In this document: positions 1 to 8,679 of the stretch, one piece after another
Layout: each line of letters starts with the position of its first letter
Numbering within the stretch: the first letter of the stretch is position 1
Assembly (NCBI GenBank): GCA_016713435.1
Contig: JADJPD010000005.1
Coordinates: 422,001 to 486,000 of the forward strand
Source of the DNA: Gemmatimonadota bacterium
GTDB taxonomy: Bacteria > Gemmatimonadota > Gemmatimonadetes > Gemmatimonadales > GWC2-71-9
Reading direction: 5' to 3'
Length of the DNA: 64,000 bases
Program-made: the position numbers and the translations under genes
The notes under the pieces: generated by a model
Databases searched by the model: none
Told to the model about the DNA's origin: nothing
Seen by the model: the letters and a program-made list of their open reading frames with translations, nothing else

Positions 1-1727
1 GCGGCGAGCGGGCTCGAGCACCTGCTGCGCGGCTATCGCGACGGCCGGCGGCCGTGGGACCAGGAGCTGGGCGCGCTCACCCGCGAGGCGGTGACCACGC
101 TCAAGGACCTGGTCCAGCGGGTGCGGGGCTGGGGGCTCGAGGAAACGGCCCGCGCCGAGCGCCTGGCGGCGCAGCTCGAGAGCGCCGCCGGCGGCGCCCG
201 CGCCATCACCGCCCCCATGCCGGCGCTCAACGAGGTGGGCATCCGCGCCTTCCTGGCGCGGGAGGCCGCGGCCGTCGGGAGCGTCCTCGACCAGGCCTCG
301 CGCACCCTCACCAGCAGCCCCACCAGCGACGTGGCGCAGGTCATCCTGCGCCGCATGCAGCCGCTCCGCGGGCTCGCCGCCCTCAACGACTACCCGCCGC
401 TCCCCGACGTCCTCGACGGCGTGGAACGGACGGTGGGCGAGCTGGCCCGCCTCGAGCTCCGGCCCGAGCGCGCGGTGGCCCGCCTCGAGACGGCGGCGAC
501 GGCGCTCGCGCGCGCCGCGCGCGATATCGCCGAGCGCGGCCGGCCGGATGCGGATGCGAGCGAGTTCCGCCACTTCGCCGAGCTGCTGCTCGCGCCGGAC
601 GAGGGCGAGGCCCCGATCGTCCCCATCGAGTCCCTCTACTACGCGGGCGAGGATGGCCTGGTGGAGCGCCGCTCGGCGCATCACCGCGCCATGGGCGCCG
701 GGATGGCCGCGGCCACGGTGGTGAGCCGGGGCGAGCACCTGTCGCAGAGCGCCGACGAGCTGGCCCACGCCGGCTCCGCCGCCCAGCGCGACATCCGGCT
801 GCACACGCTGGTCTCCGACCTCCGCACGATGGCGGTGGACCTGCCGGCCGGCCTGGACCGGGCGGTCGAGGCGTTCGCCTCCGCGGCGCGCGCCGCCGTG
901 GGACGCGGGGCCGCCGCCGCCGAGGCGACGACCTTCGTGAAGCTGCTGCTCGAGGGCGCCGACCTGCTCAAGGGCTTCACCGACGAGACCGAGCCGGTGG
1001 CGCTCGCGGCCCGCTTCGACCCGGTCATCGCCGCGCTGGACATGCTGGGGGCCCCGGTGCTCGCGCCGCCCGAGCCGGTGGAGACCCGCCCCGCCCCGCA
1101 GCCGGAGCCGCTGCCGGAGCGGCTGCCCGCCGACGTAGTGCCCATCGAGTCGCTGGCGCCGAGCGCGCCCGAGGACGACGAGTCGGACGTGGTACCGATC
1201 GAGTCGCTCTTCTATGACGAGCCGGAGCTGGCGGAGCCGCTGCCGGTGCCGGTGGTGGCGCCGTCGCTGCCGAGCCCGCGGGTCACCCCGCCGCCCATGC
1301 CGGCCATCACCGTGGTGCCGCCGGCCGCCGCCGCGCCCGCGCCGCCGGTTCCCGAGCCGACGCCCGTGGCCGCAGCATGGCCGGCCACGGCGGAGACCGA
1401 GGGGTGGGATCTCGCCGCCAGCTTCACGCTCTATGAGGCGCTGGTCGCCGGCGGGCGCGCGGCCGCGGCGCCCGCCGCACCGATGGCCGCGGTCGCGGTG
1501 GCGGCGCCGGAGGCGGCCGCCCGGCCCCAGCGGCTGCCCCCGAGGCGCCGGCCGAACCGCCGGTGGTGGACATTGCCACGATCCTCTACCGCGGCCGCAC
1601 CGCCGTGACCCGCGCGGCGGAGGTGCGCCGCGAGCTGGACCTCATCCTGGGCGGCCAGAAGACGGCGCCGCTCCAGCCCCTCGTGGACGAACTCGCCGAC
1701 CTCGTCGAACTCGCCTTCACCGACTGA
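1..1727 (+). CDS. Truncated hypothetical protein with repeated VPIESL motifs (frameshifted)
   Basis: The 5' end lies outside the window; the frame is open from base 1. The first ~340 visible residues are Ala/Arg/Glu-rich and look mostly helical. They are followed by a Pro/Glu/Ala-rich low-complexity linker. A short motif VPIESL recurs at 619-642 (followed by YY), 1138-1155 and 1192-1215 (followed by FY). The natural C-terminus is in another frame: from about 1540 the third frame reads VVDIATILYRGRTAVTRAAE and ends LVELAFTD at 1727, while the first frame stops at 1608. One base therefore seems to be missing in the G/C-rich stretch 1510-1540. I do not recognise the family. A signalling or scaffold protein (Hpt/CheA-like helical segments) is possible but unproven. 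It sits 7 bases upstream of a flippase-like gene. Confidence 0.55.
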
Positions 1728-1734
1728 TCCTTCC

Positions 1735-2784
1735 GTGACCGCACCGCAGCCCGCGCGGCGCGCCCCGGTCTGGCAACTCCTGCTCGGGGTGGCCGTCTCG
1801 GGCGTGCTGCTCTACTTCTCGCTCAAGGGCATCCACTTCGCGGAGGTCTGGGCGCACGTGAAGACGGCGCGCACCGGCCCCATGGTGGTGGCCACGCTCC
1901 TGGCCACGTCCACCTTCGTGCTGCGCATCTTCCGCTGGCAGCTCCTGCTCCGCGGCGACGACGGGCGCCGGCTCCCGGTGGGCCCGCTGTGGCATGCCAT
2001 CGCCATGGGCTTCATGGCCAACAACGTGCTGCCGCTCCGCATGGGCGAGGTGGTGCGGACCTTCGCGGCCTCGACGCTGACGCGGACGCGGTTCACGGCG
2101 GTGCTGGCGTCCATTGCGGTGGAGCGGCTGTTCGACGCGCTCACCGTGGGGACGCTCCTCACCATTGGCCTGCTGACCGCGGACCTGAGCGACACGGCGG
2201 TGGCGGGGTTCAACATCGGCGGGATCATCACGCTGGTGGGGATCATCTCCATCGGCGGGCTGCTCACGGGGGCGCTGGTGGTGGCGTTCCCCGCAGCGGC
2301 AGAGCGGGTGGTACGGGCGGTCATCAAGGGACCGAAGCTGGCGGACAAGCTGGTGGGGATCATCGAGGGGGTGCGGGCGGGGCTGTCGGTGCTGAGCTCG
2401 CCGGCGCGCGTGGTCGGGGTGGTGGGCTGGTCGTTCGCGGTGTGGCTGGCCTCGGCGGCGAGCTTTTACGTGATGTTCTCGGCCTTCGGCATCCCGGTGG
2501 ACCTCTCGGGCGCGCTGCTGATGCAGGGGCTCATCATGTTCGGGATCGCGCTGCCGTCGACCCCGGGCTACGTGGGCGCGTTCGAGCTGCCGATCATCGC
2601 GGTGCTGGCGCTCTACGCGGTGGCCAAGAGCCTCGCGGCGGCCTACGCGCTCACCTATCACGTGGTGACGTTCATCCCCATCACGCTGCTGGGCGCCTAC
2701 TCGGTGATCCGCACGGGCGTGGGCCTCTCCGCCGCCCGCTCCATGGGGGCGTCACCGCCGGAGGGTGGGAGCCCGGTGGCGTGA
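1735..2784 (+). CDS. Flippase-like integral membrane protein (LPG synthase TM / UPF0104 family)
   Basis: A 349-residue polytopic membrane protein starting with GTG. An N-terminal hydrophobic helix (WQLLLGVAVSGVLLYFSLKG) is followed by about seven more hydrophobic stretches. The family hallmarks are present: an R-x-x-R-W-Q-like segment after helix 2 (FRWQLLLR), the NNVLPLRMGE-type loop near residue 100, and the LPSTPGYVGAFE-type segment near residue 275. This family (PF03706, the membrane half of lysylphosphatidylglycerol synthases, AglD/YbhN-like) is thought to flip or transfer lipid-linked groups in the cytoplasmic membrane. The substrate cannot be told from the sequence. No synthetase domain is attached. 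Its stop TGA overlaps the GTG start of ispE, so the two are probably co-translated. Confidence 0.8.
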   Translation: MTAPQPARRAPVWQLLLGVAVSGVLLYFSLKGIHFAEVWAHVKTARTGPMVVATLLATSTFVLRIFRWQLLLRGDDGRRLPVGPLWHAIAMGFMANNVLPLRMGEVVRTFAASTLTRTRFTAVLASIAVERLFDALTVGTLLTIGLLTADLSDTAVAGFNIGGIITLVGIISIGGLLTGALVVAFPAAAERVVRAVIKGPKLADKLVGIIEGVRAGLSVLSSPARVVGVVGWSFAVWLASAASFYVMFSAFGIPVDLSGALLMQGLIMFGIALPSTPGYVGAFELPIIAVLALYAVAKSLAAAYALTYHVVTFIPITLLGAYSVIRTGVGLSAARSMGASPPEGGSPVA

Positions 2785-3667
2785 CCTCCACGCTCCAGGT
2801 CCGGGCGCCGGCCAAGCTGAACCTGTTCCTGCGCGTGCTGGCGCGGGAGGCCGACGGCTACCACGGGCTCGAGACCCTCTTCTGCCTGATCAACCTGGCC
2901 GACGAACTGCGCGCCACGCGCACCGACGCGCCGGGCGTCACGCTCGACACCGAAGGGGCGGACTGCGGGCCGCCGGAGCAGAACCTGGTGGTGAAGGCGG
3001 CCAGACTCGTCCTGGAGTCGCTGGGCCAGCCGTTCGGGGTGCACTTCACGCTCCTCAAGCGGATCCCGCCCAAGGGCGGCCTGGGCGGGGGCTCCAGCGA
3101 CGCGGCGGCGGCCCTCACGCTGGTCAACGCGCTGGCCGGCGACCGGGTACCGAGGCACGAGCTGCTGCAGCTCGCCTCGCGGCTGGGGAGCGACATCCCC
3201 TTCTTCATGAGTGGCGGCCCGCTGGCCCTGGCCTGGGGTCACGGCGAGCGGATGCTGCGCCTGCCACCCCTCCCCGCCGCCCGGCGCTCCTGCTCATCCC
3301 ACCCTTCGGCATCAGCACGCCGGAGGCCTACCGCCTCGTGGACTCGGCGTGGGCGGGGGCTGGCAAGCGGGGCGCGGTAGCGCTGGACCTGGAGGCGCTG
3401 GCGAGCTGGGGCAGCGTCGGGCGGCTGGCGGGGAACGACTTCGAGTTTGCGCTCTTCGGCGGGCAGCCGGACCTCAAGCGGGCCTTCGAGGCGCTGGCGG
3501 CCACGCGGCCACTGGTGTGCCGGATGACCGGCTCCGGGTCCACGCTCTTTGCCGTCTACCGGACCTCCCGGGACCGGGATGATGCGCGCCTGACGCTTTC
3601 CCCCAGGCTGGGCCAGGCGATCGCGGTCGAAACGCTCGCCTCGCCCCTGCCCCCGCCGGGTCCCTGA
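2781..3667 (+). CDS. ispE: 4-diphosphocytidyl-2-C-methyl-D-erythritol kinase (frameshifted in this sequence)
   Basis: IspE phosphorylates CDP-methylerythritol in the non-mevalonate isoprenoid pathway, in the cytoplasm. It is a GHMP kinase. The N-terminus RAPAKLNLFLRVLAREADGY carries the family's substrate-binding Lys. The ATP-binding glycine motif PPKGGLGGGSSDAAAAL lies around residue 95, and the C-terminal GHMP motif CRMTGSGSTLFAVY near residue 250. The frame breaks between about 3265 and 3290, within a C-rich stretch. The N-terminal part is read from 2781 in one frame. The C-terminal part, starting LLIPPFGISTPEAYR, is in the -1 frame and stops at 3667. One missing base explains this, and repair gives about 295 residues, the normal length. 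GTG at 2781 overlaps the stop of the flippase-like gene. Confidence 0.88.
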
Positions 3668-3718
3668 CGGCCGCCGGGGTGCCGGAGCGCCCCCCCGCCT
3701 GTCTACTATTCCGGCCAC

Positions 3719-3789
3719 TGGCCCCTCGTCCAATGGCAGGACAGCGGACTTTGGATCCGCGAATGGTGGTTCGAATCCACCGGGGCCAA
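3719..3789 (+). tRNA. tRNA-Gln (anticodon UUG)
   Basis: A full cloverleaf can be folded by eye. The acceptor stem pairs 3719-3725 (TGGCCCC) with 3782-3788 (GGGGCCA), with discriminator A at 3789. The D-stem is GTCC/GGAC with loop AATGGCA. The anticodon stem GCGGA/TCCGC encloses loop CTTTGGA, giving anticodon TTG. The T-arm is GGTGG-TTCGAAT-CCACC. CCA is not encoded. A 9-bp hairpin (arms 3832-3840 and 3851-3859) lies downstream without a clear T-run. Confidence 0.95.
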
Positions 3790-3877
3790 TTGAAGGAAGG
3801 GACGCGGCCGGACCGCGCCCGGGGATTTTCGGCAGGGGCGGCCCCCGGGTCGCCCCTGCGCATTGAGGGGGGTTGGG

Positions 3878-3907
3878 TTGACCTAAGCCCGCCCCCGCGT
3901 TTATGTT
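3878..3907 (+). promoter_or_regulatory. Candidate sigma-70-type promoter for prs
   Basis: TTGACC at 3878-3883 and TATGTT at 3902-3907 are separated by 18 bases. Transcription would begin only about 7-10 bases before the prs ATG at 3922, so the message would be nearly leaderless. No Shine-Dalgarno-like run is visible there, which agrees with that reading. Confidence 0.45.
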
Positions 3908-3921
3908 GCGCGGCTCGGGCC

Positions 3922-4872
3922 ATGAGCGAACTTCTCTCTCGCAGCCAGATGCTCCTCATGTCGGGGACGGCCAACCGGCCCCTGGCGGAGGAGGTCGCCC
4001 ATCACCTGGGGCAGCCGCTCTGCCAGGTGACGGTGAAGCGGTTCTCGGATGGGGAGCTGTTCGTCAAGATCGATGAAAACGTCCGCGGGCGGGACGTCTT
4101 CGTCATCCAGCCCACCAATCCGCCGGCGGAGCACCTGCTCGAGCTCCTCCTGCTCTGCGACGCGGCGCGGCGCGCGAGCGCGGCACGCATCACGGCGGTG
4201 ATCCCGTACTTCGGGTACGCGCGGCAGGACCGGAAGGACCAGCCCCGGGTGGCCATCAGCGCCAAGCTCATGGCCAACATGGTGCCGGCGGCGGGCGCGG
4301 ACCGGGTGCTGGGGATGGACTTCCACAGCCACCAGATGCAGGGGTTCTTCGACCTGCCGGTGGACCACCTGTATGCGGCGCCGGTGTTCGTGAACCACTT
4401 CCGGCAGAAGTCGCTCCGGGACCTGGTGGTGGTGGCGTCGGACGTGGGCGGGGCCAAGATGGCGCGCGGGTTCGCCAAGCGGCTGAACGCGTCGCTGGCC
4501 ATCATCGACAAGCGCCGGCCGTCGGCCAACGTGGCGGAAGTGGTGAACGTGGTCGGTGAGGTCAAGGGGAAGGACGTCATCATCCCCGACGACATGATCG
4601 ACACGGGCGGGACCATGTCGGAGGCCATCCACGCGCTCAAGCGCCTGGGCGCCGAGGACATCTACTGCTGCGCGACGCATGCCCTGCTCTCGGGGCCCGC
4701 GGTCGAGCGGCTGATGAACAGCCCGGTGACGGAGGTGGTGGTGACCAACACCATCAACATCCCGCCGGAACGCCGGTTCGAGAAGCTCAAGATCCTCTCG
4801 ATCGCCCCGCTCCTCGCGAAGGCGATCGGTTACACCCACAGCGACCAGTCGGTCAGCTCGCTGTTCGACTGA
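3922..4872 (+). CDS. prs: Ribose-phosphate pyrophosphokinase
   Basis: Prs makes PRPP from ribose 5-phosphate and ATP for nucleotide, histidine and tryptophan synthesis. The 316-residue product is the usual length. The ATP-binding flexible loop region YFGYARQDRKDQPRVAISAK is at about residues 95-114. The motif DFHSHQMQGFFDLPVDHLYA corresponds to the family's D-L-H-A-x-Q-I-Q-G-F-F segment, with two substitutions. The PRPP-binding loop DDMIDTGGTM is at about residues 223-232. ATG 3922 is chosen because the frame upstream runs back into the tRNA gene and the family N-terminus (LLMSGTANRPLAEEV) begins just after it. rplY follows after 17 bases with a purine-rich spacer, a common prs-rplY-pth arrangement. 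Confidence 0.95.
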   Translation: MSELLSRSQMLLMSGTANRPLAEEVAHHLGQPLCQVTVKRFSDGELFVKIDENVRGRDVFVIQPTNPPAEHLLELLLLCDAARRASAARITAVIPYFGYARQDRKDQPRVAISAKLMANMVPAAGADRVLGMDFHSHQMQGFFDLPVDHLYAAPVFVNHFRQKSLRDLVVVASDVGGAKMARGFAKRLNASLAIIDKRRPSANVAEVVNVVGEVKGKDVIIPDDMIDTGGTMSEAIHALKRLGAEDIYCCATHALLSGPAVERLMNSPVTEVVVTNTINIPPERRFEKLKILSIAPLLAKAIGYTHSDQSVSSLFD

Positions 4873-4889
4873 AGCAGAAGGACAGGACC

Positions 4890-5549
4890 ATGGCACAGGT
4901 TACCCTCGAGGCGCAGCGCCGCACCACCACCGGCAAGGGCGTCGCCCGCACCCTCCGCCGCACCGGGCAGGTCCCCGCGGTCATCTACGGGCACCACCGC
5001 GCCCCCGAGACGCTCACCCTGGACGCCAAGGCCCTCAGCCGCCTGCTGGCCGGCATCAGCGCGGGCAGCACCATCCTCGACGTGGCCGTCGATGGTGGCG
5101 CCCCGGTCAAGGCGCTGATCCGTGAGCTGCAGCGGAACCCGCTCAAGCAGACCGACATCCTGCACGTGGACCTCTACGAGGTGAGCGCCACCGAGAAGGT
5201 GACCCTCGAGGTCAACATCAAGCTCACCGGCACCTCCGACGGCGTCCGCAACTTCGGCGGCGTCCTCGACCAGGTGATGCACAAGCTGCAGATCCGCGTG
5301 CTGCCGGCCGACATCCCGGCGGTCATCGAGGTGGACGTCACCCCGCTGGCCATCGGCAAGTCGTTCTACGTCCGGGACCTCAAGCTGCCCAACGTCGAGA
5401 TCATGAACGACGTGAACCAGCCGATCTGCTCGGTCGTCGCGCCGCGCGCCGAGGAGACGGCCACGCCGGGCGCCGACGCCGCCGCCTCCAGCGAGCCGGA
5501 GCTCATCCGGAAGCCGAAGGCCGAGGACGAGGCCGCCGCGAAGGAGTAA
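4890..5549 (+). CDS. rplY: 50S ribosomal protein L25, general stress protein Ctc type
   Basis: L25 binds 5S rRNA in the large ribosomal subunit. The 219-residue product is the long TL5/CTC form. The N-terminal L25 domain (residues ~1-95) holds R-x-x-G-K-G-V-A-R-T-L-R-R-x-G-x-V-P-A-V-I-Y-G. It is followed by a second beta-rich domain (EKVTLEVNIKLTGTSDGVRN onward) and an acidic/Ala-rich tail ending PKAEDEAAAKE. The start ATG follows a GAAGGACAGG ribosome-binding site. The AAGGAG at 5541-5546, inside its last codons, probably serves as ribosome-binding site for the next gene, pth. Confidence 0.95.
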   Translation: MAQVTLEAQRRTTTGKGVARTLRRTGQVPAVIYGHHRAPETLTLDAKALSRLLAGISAGSTILDVAVDGGAPVKALIRELQRNPLKQTDILHVDLYEVSATEKVTLEVNIKLTGTSDGVRNFGGVLDQVMHKLQIRVLPADIPAVIEVDVTPLAIGKSFYVRDLKLPNVEIMNDVNQPICSVVAPRAEETATPGADAAASSEPELIRKPKAEDEAAAKE

Positions 5550-5552
5550 GGG

Positions 5553-6122
5553 CTGCACGCCATCGTCGGCCTGGGGAATCCGGGCCCGGAGTACGAGACA
5601 ACCCGGCACAATGCCGGGTTTCTCTTGTCGGACCACCTCGCGCGCCGCTGGCAGCTGCCGCCCTTCCGGCGGGTGCCGGCGGCGCGCGAGTGTCAGGGGG
5701 TGGTGGATGGGCGCGCGGTGGCGCTGGTAAAGCCGCTCACCTACATGAACCGGAGCGGGATGGCGCTGGCGCCGTACCTGGCGCAGCCGGAGTTCGACCC
5801 GGCGGCGCACCTGCTCATCCTGGTGGACGACTTCGCGCTGGCAACCGGCCGGTTCCGGCTGCGGGGCGCAGGCTCGCCGGGCGGGCACAACGGGCTCAAG
5901 AGCATCGAGGCCACGCTGGGCCGGTCGGACTACGCGCGGCTCCGGATCGGGATCGGCCCCCTGCCCCCCGGCACCCGGAACACCGCCGACTTCGTGCTCG
6001 GCGCCTTCGAGCCGCCGGAGCGGGAGGCGCTCGATGCCCTGCTCGACCCGATGGCCGAGGCGGTGGAGTGCTGGCTGGCCGAGGGCATCGAGGTGGCCAT
6101 GAATCGCTACAACGCCCGGTGA
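5553..6122 (+). CDS. pth: Peptidyl-tRNA hydrolase, probable CUG start
   Basis: Pth releases peptides from stalled peptidyl-tRNA. The active-site block IVGLGNPGPEYETTRHNAGF contains the catalytic Asn and His. Further family motifs are KPLTYMNRSGMAL, DDFALATGRFRLRGAGSPGG and HNGLKSIEATLG. The previous stop (5547-5549) is in the same frame, and no ATG, GTG or TTG precedes the GLGNPG motif. CTG at 5553 sits six bases after AAGGAG and gives the N-terminus (M)HAIVGLGNPG, the exact family spacing. A start at TTG 5625 would remove the catalytic residues and is rejected. With CTG the protein has 189 residues, the normal size. ychF follows. Confidence 0.92.
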   Translation: MHAIVGLGNPGPEYETTRHNAGFLLSDHLARRWQLPPFRRVPAARECQGVVDGRAVALVKPLTYMNRSGMALAPYLAQPEFDPAAHLLILVDDFALATGRFRLRGAGSPGGHNGLKSIEATLGRSDYARLRIGIGPLPPGTRNTADFVLGAFEPPEREALDALLDPMAEAVECWLAEGIEVAMNRYNAR

Positions 6123-6169
6123 GCCGGGCCACGCATCGTTGATCGTGCGGACGGACCTTCAGGGGTAAC

Positions 6170-7268
6170 ATGCTGCGACTCGGAATCGTGGGACTCCCCA
6201 ACGTGGGCAAGTCCACCCTCTTCAACGCGCTCACCTCGGCGGGCGCGCTGGTGGCCAACTATCCCTTTGCCACCATCGAGCCCAACACCGGCGTGGTGAC
6301 GGTGCCGGACAAGCGGCTGGAGGAGCTGGCCAGGATCGTGAACCCCGAGCGCACGCTGCCCGCGGCGGTGGAGTTCGTGGACATCGCGGGGCTGGTGAAG
6401 GGGGCCAGCCAGGGCGAGGGGCTCGGCAACCAGTTCCTGGCCAACATCCGCGAGGTGGACGCGATCGTCCACGTGATCCGCTGCTTCGATGACGACGACG
6501 TGCAGCACGTGATGGGCTCCGTGGACCCGGTGCGGGACCGCGAGGTGATCAACATCGAGCTGCAGCTCGCCGACCTGGCGCAGGTGGAGAAGCGGCTCGA
6601 CAAGACCGTCCGCACCGCCAAGTCGGGCGACGCCCAGGCCAAGATCGAGGCGAAGCTCCTCACGGCCCTCAAGGACGCGCTGGCCGACGGCAGGCCGGCC
6701 CGCGTCGTGGTGCCCACCGACGAGGAGAAGGCGGCGTACCGGGCCTTCAACCTGCTCACCGCCAAGCCCGTCCTCTATGCGGCCAACGTGCTGGAGAGCG
6801 AGCTGGCCGGGGGCAACCGCCACGTGGCGGCGCTCACCGCCGCGGTGGACGCCGACGGGGGCGAGCACGAGGTGGTGATCTTCTCGGGCAAGGTGGAGGC
6901 GGAGCTCGCCGAGCTGCCCCCCGAGGACCGCGGGGAGTTCCTGGCCTCGCTCGGCGCCACCGAGAGCGGGCTGGACCGGCTGGCGCACGCGGCCTATCAC
7001 CTGCTGGGCCTGCAGAGCTACTTCACCGCCGGCGAGAAGGAGGTCCGTGCCTGGACCATCCACCGCGGCGACAAGGCGCCCGCAGGCGGCGGGCGTGATC
7101 CACTCGGACTTCGAGAAGGGCTTCATCCGCGCCGAGACGGTGGCGTACGCCGACTTCATCCGGCTCGGCGGCTGGAAGGGCGCGCGCGAACAGGGCGTGG
7201 CCCGGGCCGAGGGCAAGGAGTACGTGGTGCAAGATGGGGACGTGATGCTGTTCCGCTTCAACAACTAG
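6170..7268 (+). CDS. ychF: Redox-regulated GTPase/ATPase YchF (Obg family; frameshifted near 7080)
   Basis: YchF is a conserved P-loop ATPase of the Obg family that associates with ribosomes. The Walker A/G1 motif GIVGLPNVGKST is at residues 5-16 and G3 is FVDIAGLVKGAS. The unusual NxxE-type specificity region falls at YAANVLESE. The C-terminal TGS-like domain reads AWTIHRGDKAP, then GVIHSDFEKGFIRAETVAYA. The second part is in another frame. One extra C in the run 7079-7081 explains it, and removing it restores a 365-residue protein close to the E. coli length. The true stop is TAG 7266-7268. Without the correction the frame reads on into the following gene. Confidence 0.92.
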
Positions 7269-7288
7269 CCTCGCCCGGAGACGCCGCC

Positions 7289-8671
7289 GTGCAGTTGCGC
7301 TGGCTTCTCGTTCCGGCCGCCCTGCTCGGCGGCGTTGTCGTGCCCGCCGGCGCCCAGCGCCCCGCAGCGGCCGCGGGGCGCCTGGACCTCGTGGTGGCGG
7401 CCCCGCTCGACTCGGCCCGGCGCCTGGTGCGCCGCGCGCTGCGCGCCGCCGAGCTCAAGGCGGACACCGTCGGCGAATACCTGCTGGTGTACCGCGAGCC
7501 GTGCGATCCCGGCTTTGGCCGGGCCACGCTCCGCACCCTCCGCGCCGTGCTGCTGCCCCGTACGCCGGACACGACGGTCGTGGCGTTCTTTCCGCTCAAG
7601 GAGCGGTTCACCCCCACGAACCGGTGTCGCGGCGAGACGCCGGAGCGGACCTGGATCGACGCCGGGGACGACGGCGCGGAGGGGAAGCTGTGGCGCCGCC
7701 TCACCGGCGCGGTGCGCACCCTCGAGACGGGCGGCGCGGTGCGCGCGCCTGCCCCCGCCCCGGTCCCCGAGCCCAACCCGGCGATCTCTCTCGCCCGGAC
7801 GCCATACGTCCGCTACCTGCGCGCCCGGCCGGACGTCATCCGGGCGCGGCTGGTAGCGGCCCTGCATGCGCGGCGGCTCCCCCCCTCGCGGGTGGACCGC
7901 TACCAGCTCCAGACGTGGATCTGCCGGGACCGGGAGCAGGAGGCGGTGCACGTGGTGCTGCTGCCGGTGGACAGCGCGGTGACGAAGGTGCTGGTGGCGG
8001 GGGAGCGGGTGAAGATCAGCGACGGCTTCCTCAACTTCTCCGGCGACTGCGACGGCGGGGCCTGGCGCCGCACCTTCGTGCAGGAGGGCGACGACCAGCG
8101 CACCCTGCTCCGCGACATGCGGATGCTGGCCACCGTGCTCGAGGAGTTCCCCGCCGCCGAGGGCGACCCGCTCCCCTCGACGCCGGGGCGGCGCGACCGG
8201 TCGCGCGAACAGCAGCTGGGCCGGGACGCGGCCATCGACCGGGCGTACGTGGAGCTGCCGGTGGCCCTCCCGGCCGCGCGGGACCGGGTTGCGGCGCTCT
8301 TCGCCGACCAGCGCCTCCTCCCGATCCTGAGCGGCGCCGACCGGGTGCAGTGGTACTGGTGCGGGGCGGACGAGGAGGCGCTCCAGCACCGCGACGCGGA
8401 GACCCTGCTCCGGGCGCAGCTGACGCCGCTCGACAGCGCGCGCACCGGGGTGACCTTCCGGGTGTTCCAGACCGACCTCGACCGCCTCAACCTGGCGCTC
8501 GAGGAGAAGAACGACTGCCCGAGCATCACCAACCCGGGCGAGACCGCCCGGAACCGGGTGACGAGCCGCGTCGAGCCGGTGCTCTGGGCGCGGGTGGCGG
8601 CGATGGCGGAGGCGCTGGCGAGTGCCGTGCCGGGGGCGGGCGCGCCGGTGCTGGACCAGACGACGCGCTAG
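7289..8671 (+). CDS. Hypothetical secreted protein
   Basis: A 460-residue protein of unknown function. The GTG start at 7289 gives a signal peptide (QLRWLLVPAALLGGVVVPAGAQ) ending in the Ala-Gln cleavage pattern common in this window. The mature part appears to hold a repeated unit of roughly 150 residues, each with an aspartate-rich 'PLDSARRLVRRAL'-like helix, a 'YRE/WICRDRE' strand and paired cysteines. Examples are PCDPGF...NRCRGE, WICRDRE...DCDGGA and YWCGADE...NDCPS, which suggests disulfides outside the cytoplasm. I recognise no catalytic motif. The gene is separated from ychF by 20 bases and converges on a minus-strand secreted protein gene. Confidence 0.7.
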   Translation: MQLRWLLVPAALLGGVVVPAGAQRPAAAAGRLDLVVAAPLDSARRLVRRALRAAELKADTVGEYLLVYREPCDPGFGRATLRTLRAVLLPRTPDTTVVAFFPLKERFTPTNRCRGETPERTWIDAGDDGAEGKLWRRLTGAVRTLETGGAVRAPAPAPVPEPNPAISLARTPYVRYLRARPDVIRARLVAALHARRLPPSRVDRYQLQTWICRDREQEAVHVVLLPVDSAVTKVLVAGERVKISDGFLNFSGDCDGGAWRRTFVQEGDDQRTLLRDMRMLATVLEEFPAAEGDPLPSTPGRRDRSREQQLGRDAAIDRAYVELPVALPAARDRVAALFADQRLLPILSGADRVQWYWCGADEEALQHRDAETLLRAQLTPLDSARTGVTFRVFQTDLDRLNLALEEKNDCPSITNPGETARNRVTSRVEPVLWARVAAMAEALASAVPGAGAPVLDQTTR

Positions 8672-8679
8672 CCGGCGCG

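Noticed and set aside
54..1217. Long alternative frame over the first gene
   Set aside because: Gly/Arg/Pro-rich translation typical of a shadow frame in G/C-rich DNA; the first frame gives normal amino-acid use.
3832..3859. Hairpin after tRNA-Gln as a terminator
   Set aside because: The 9-bp stem has no following T-run and lies 42 bases after the tRNA; it is noted but not called.
7289..8671. Reading ychF and the following secreted protein as one 833-residue fusion
   Set aside because: The fusion arises only from the extra C near 7080; the correct frame of ychF ends at 7268 and the next gene has its own signal peptide.
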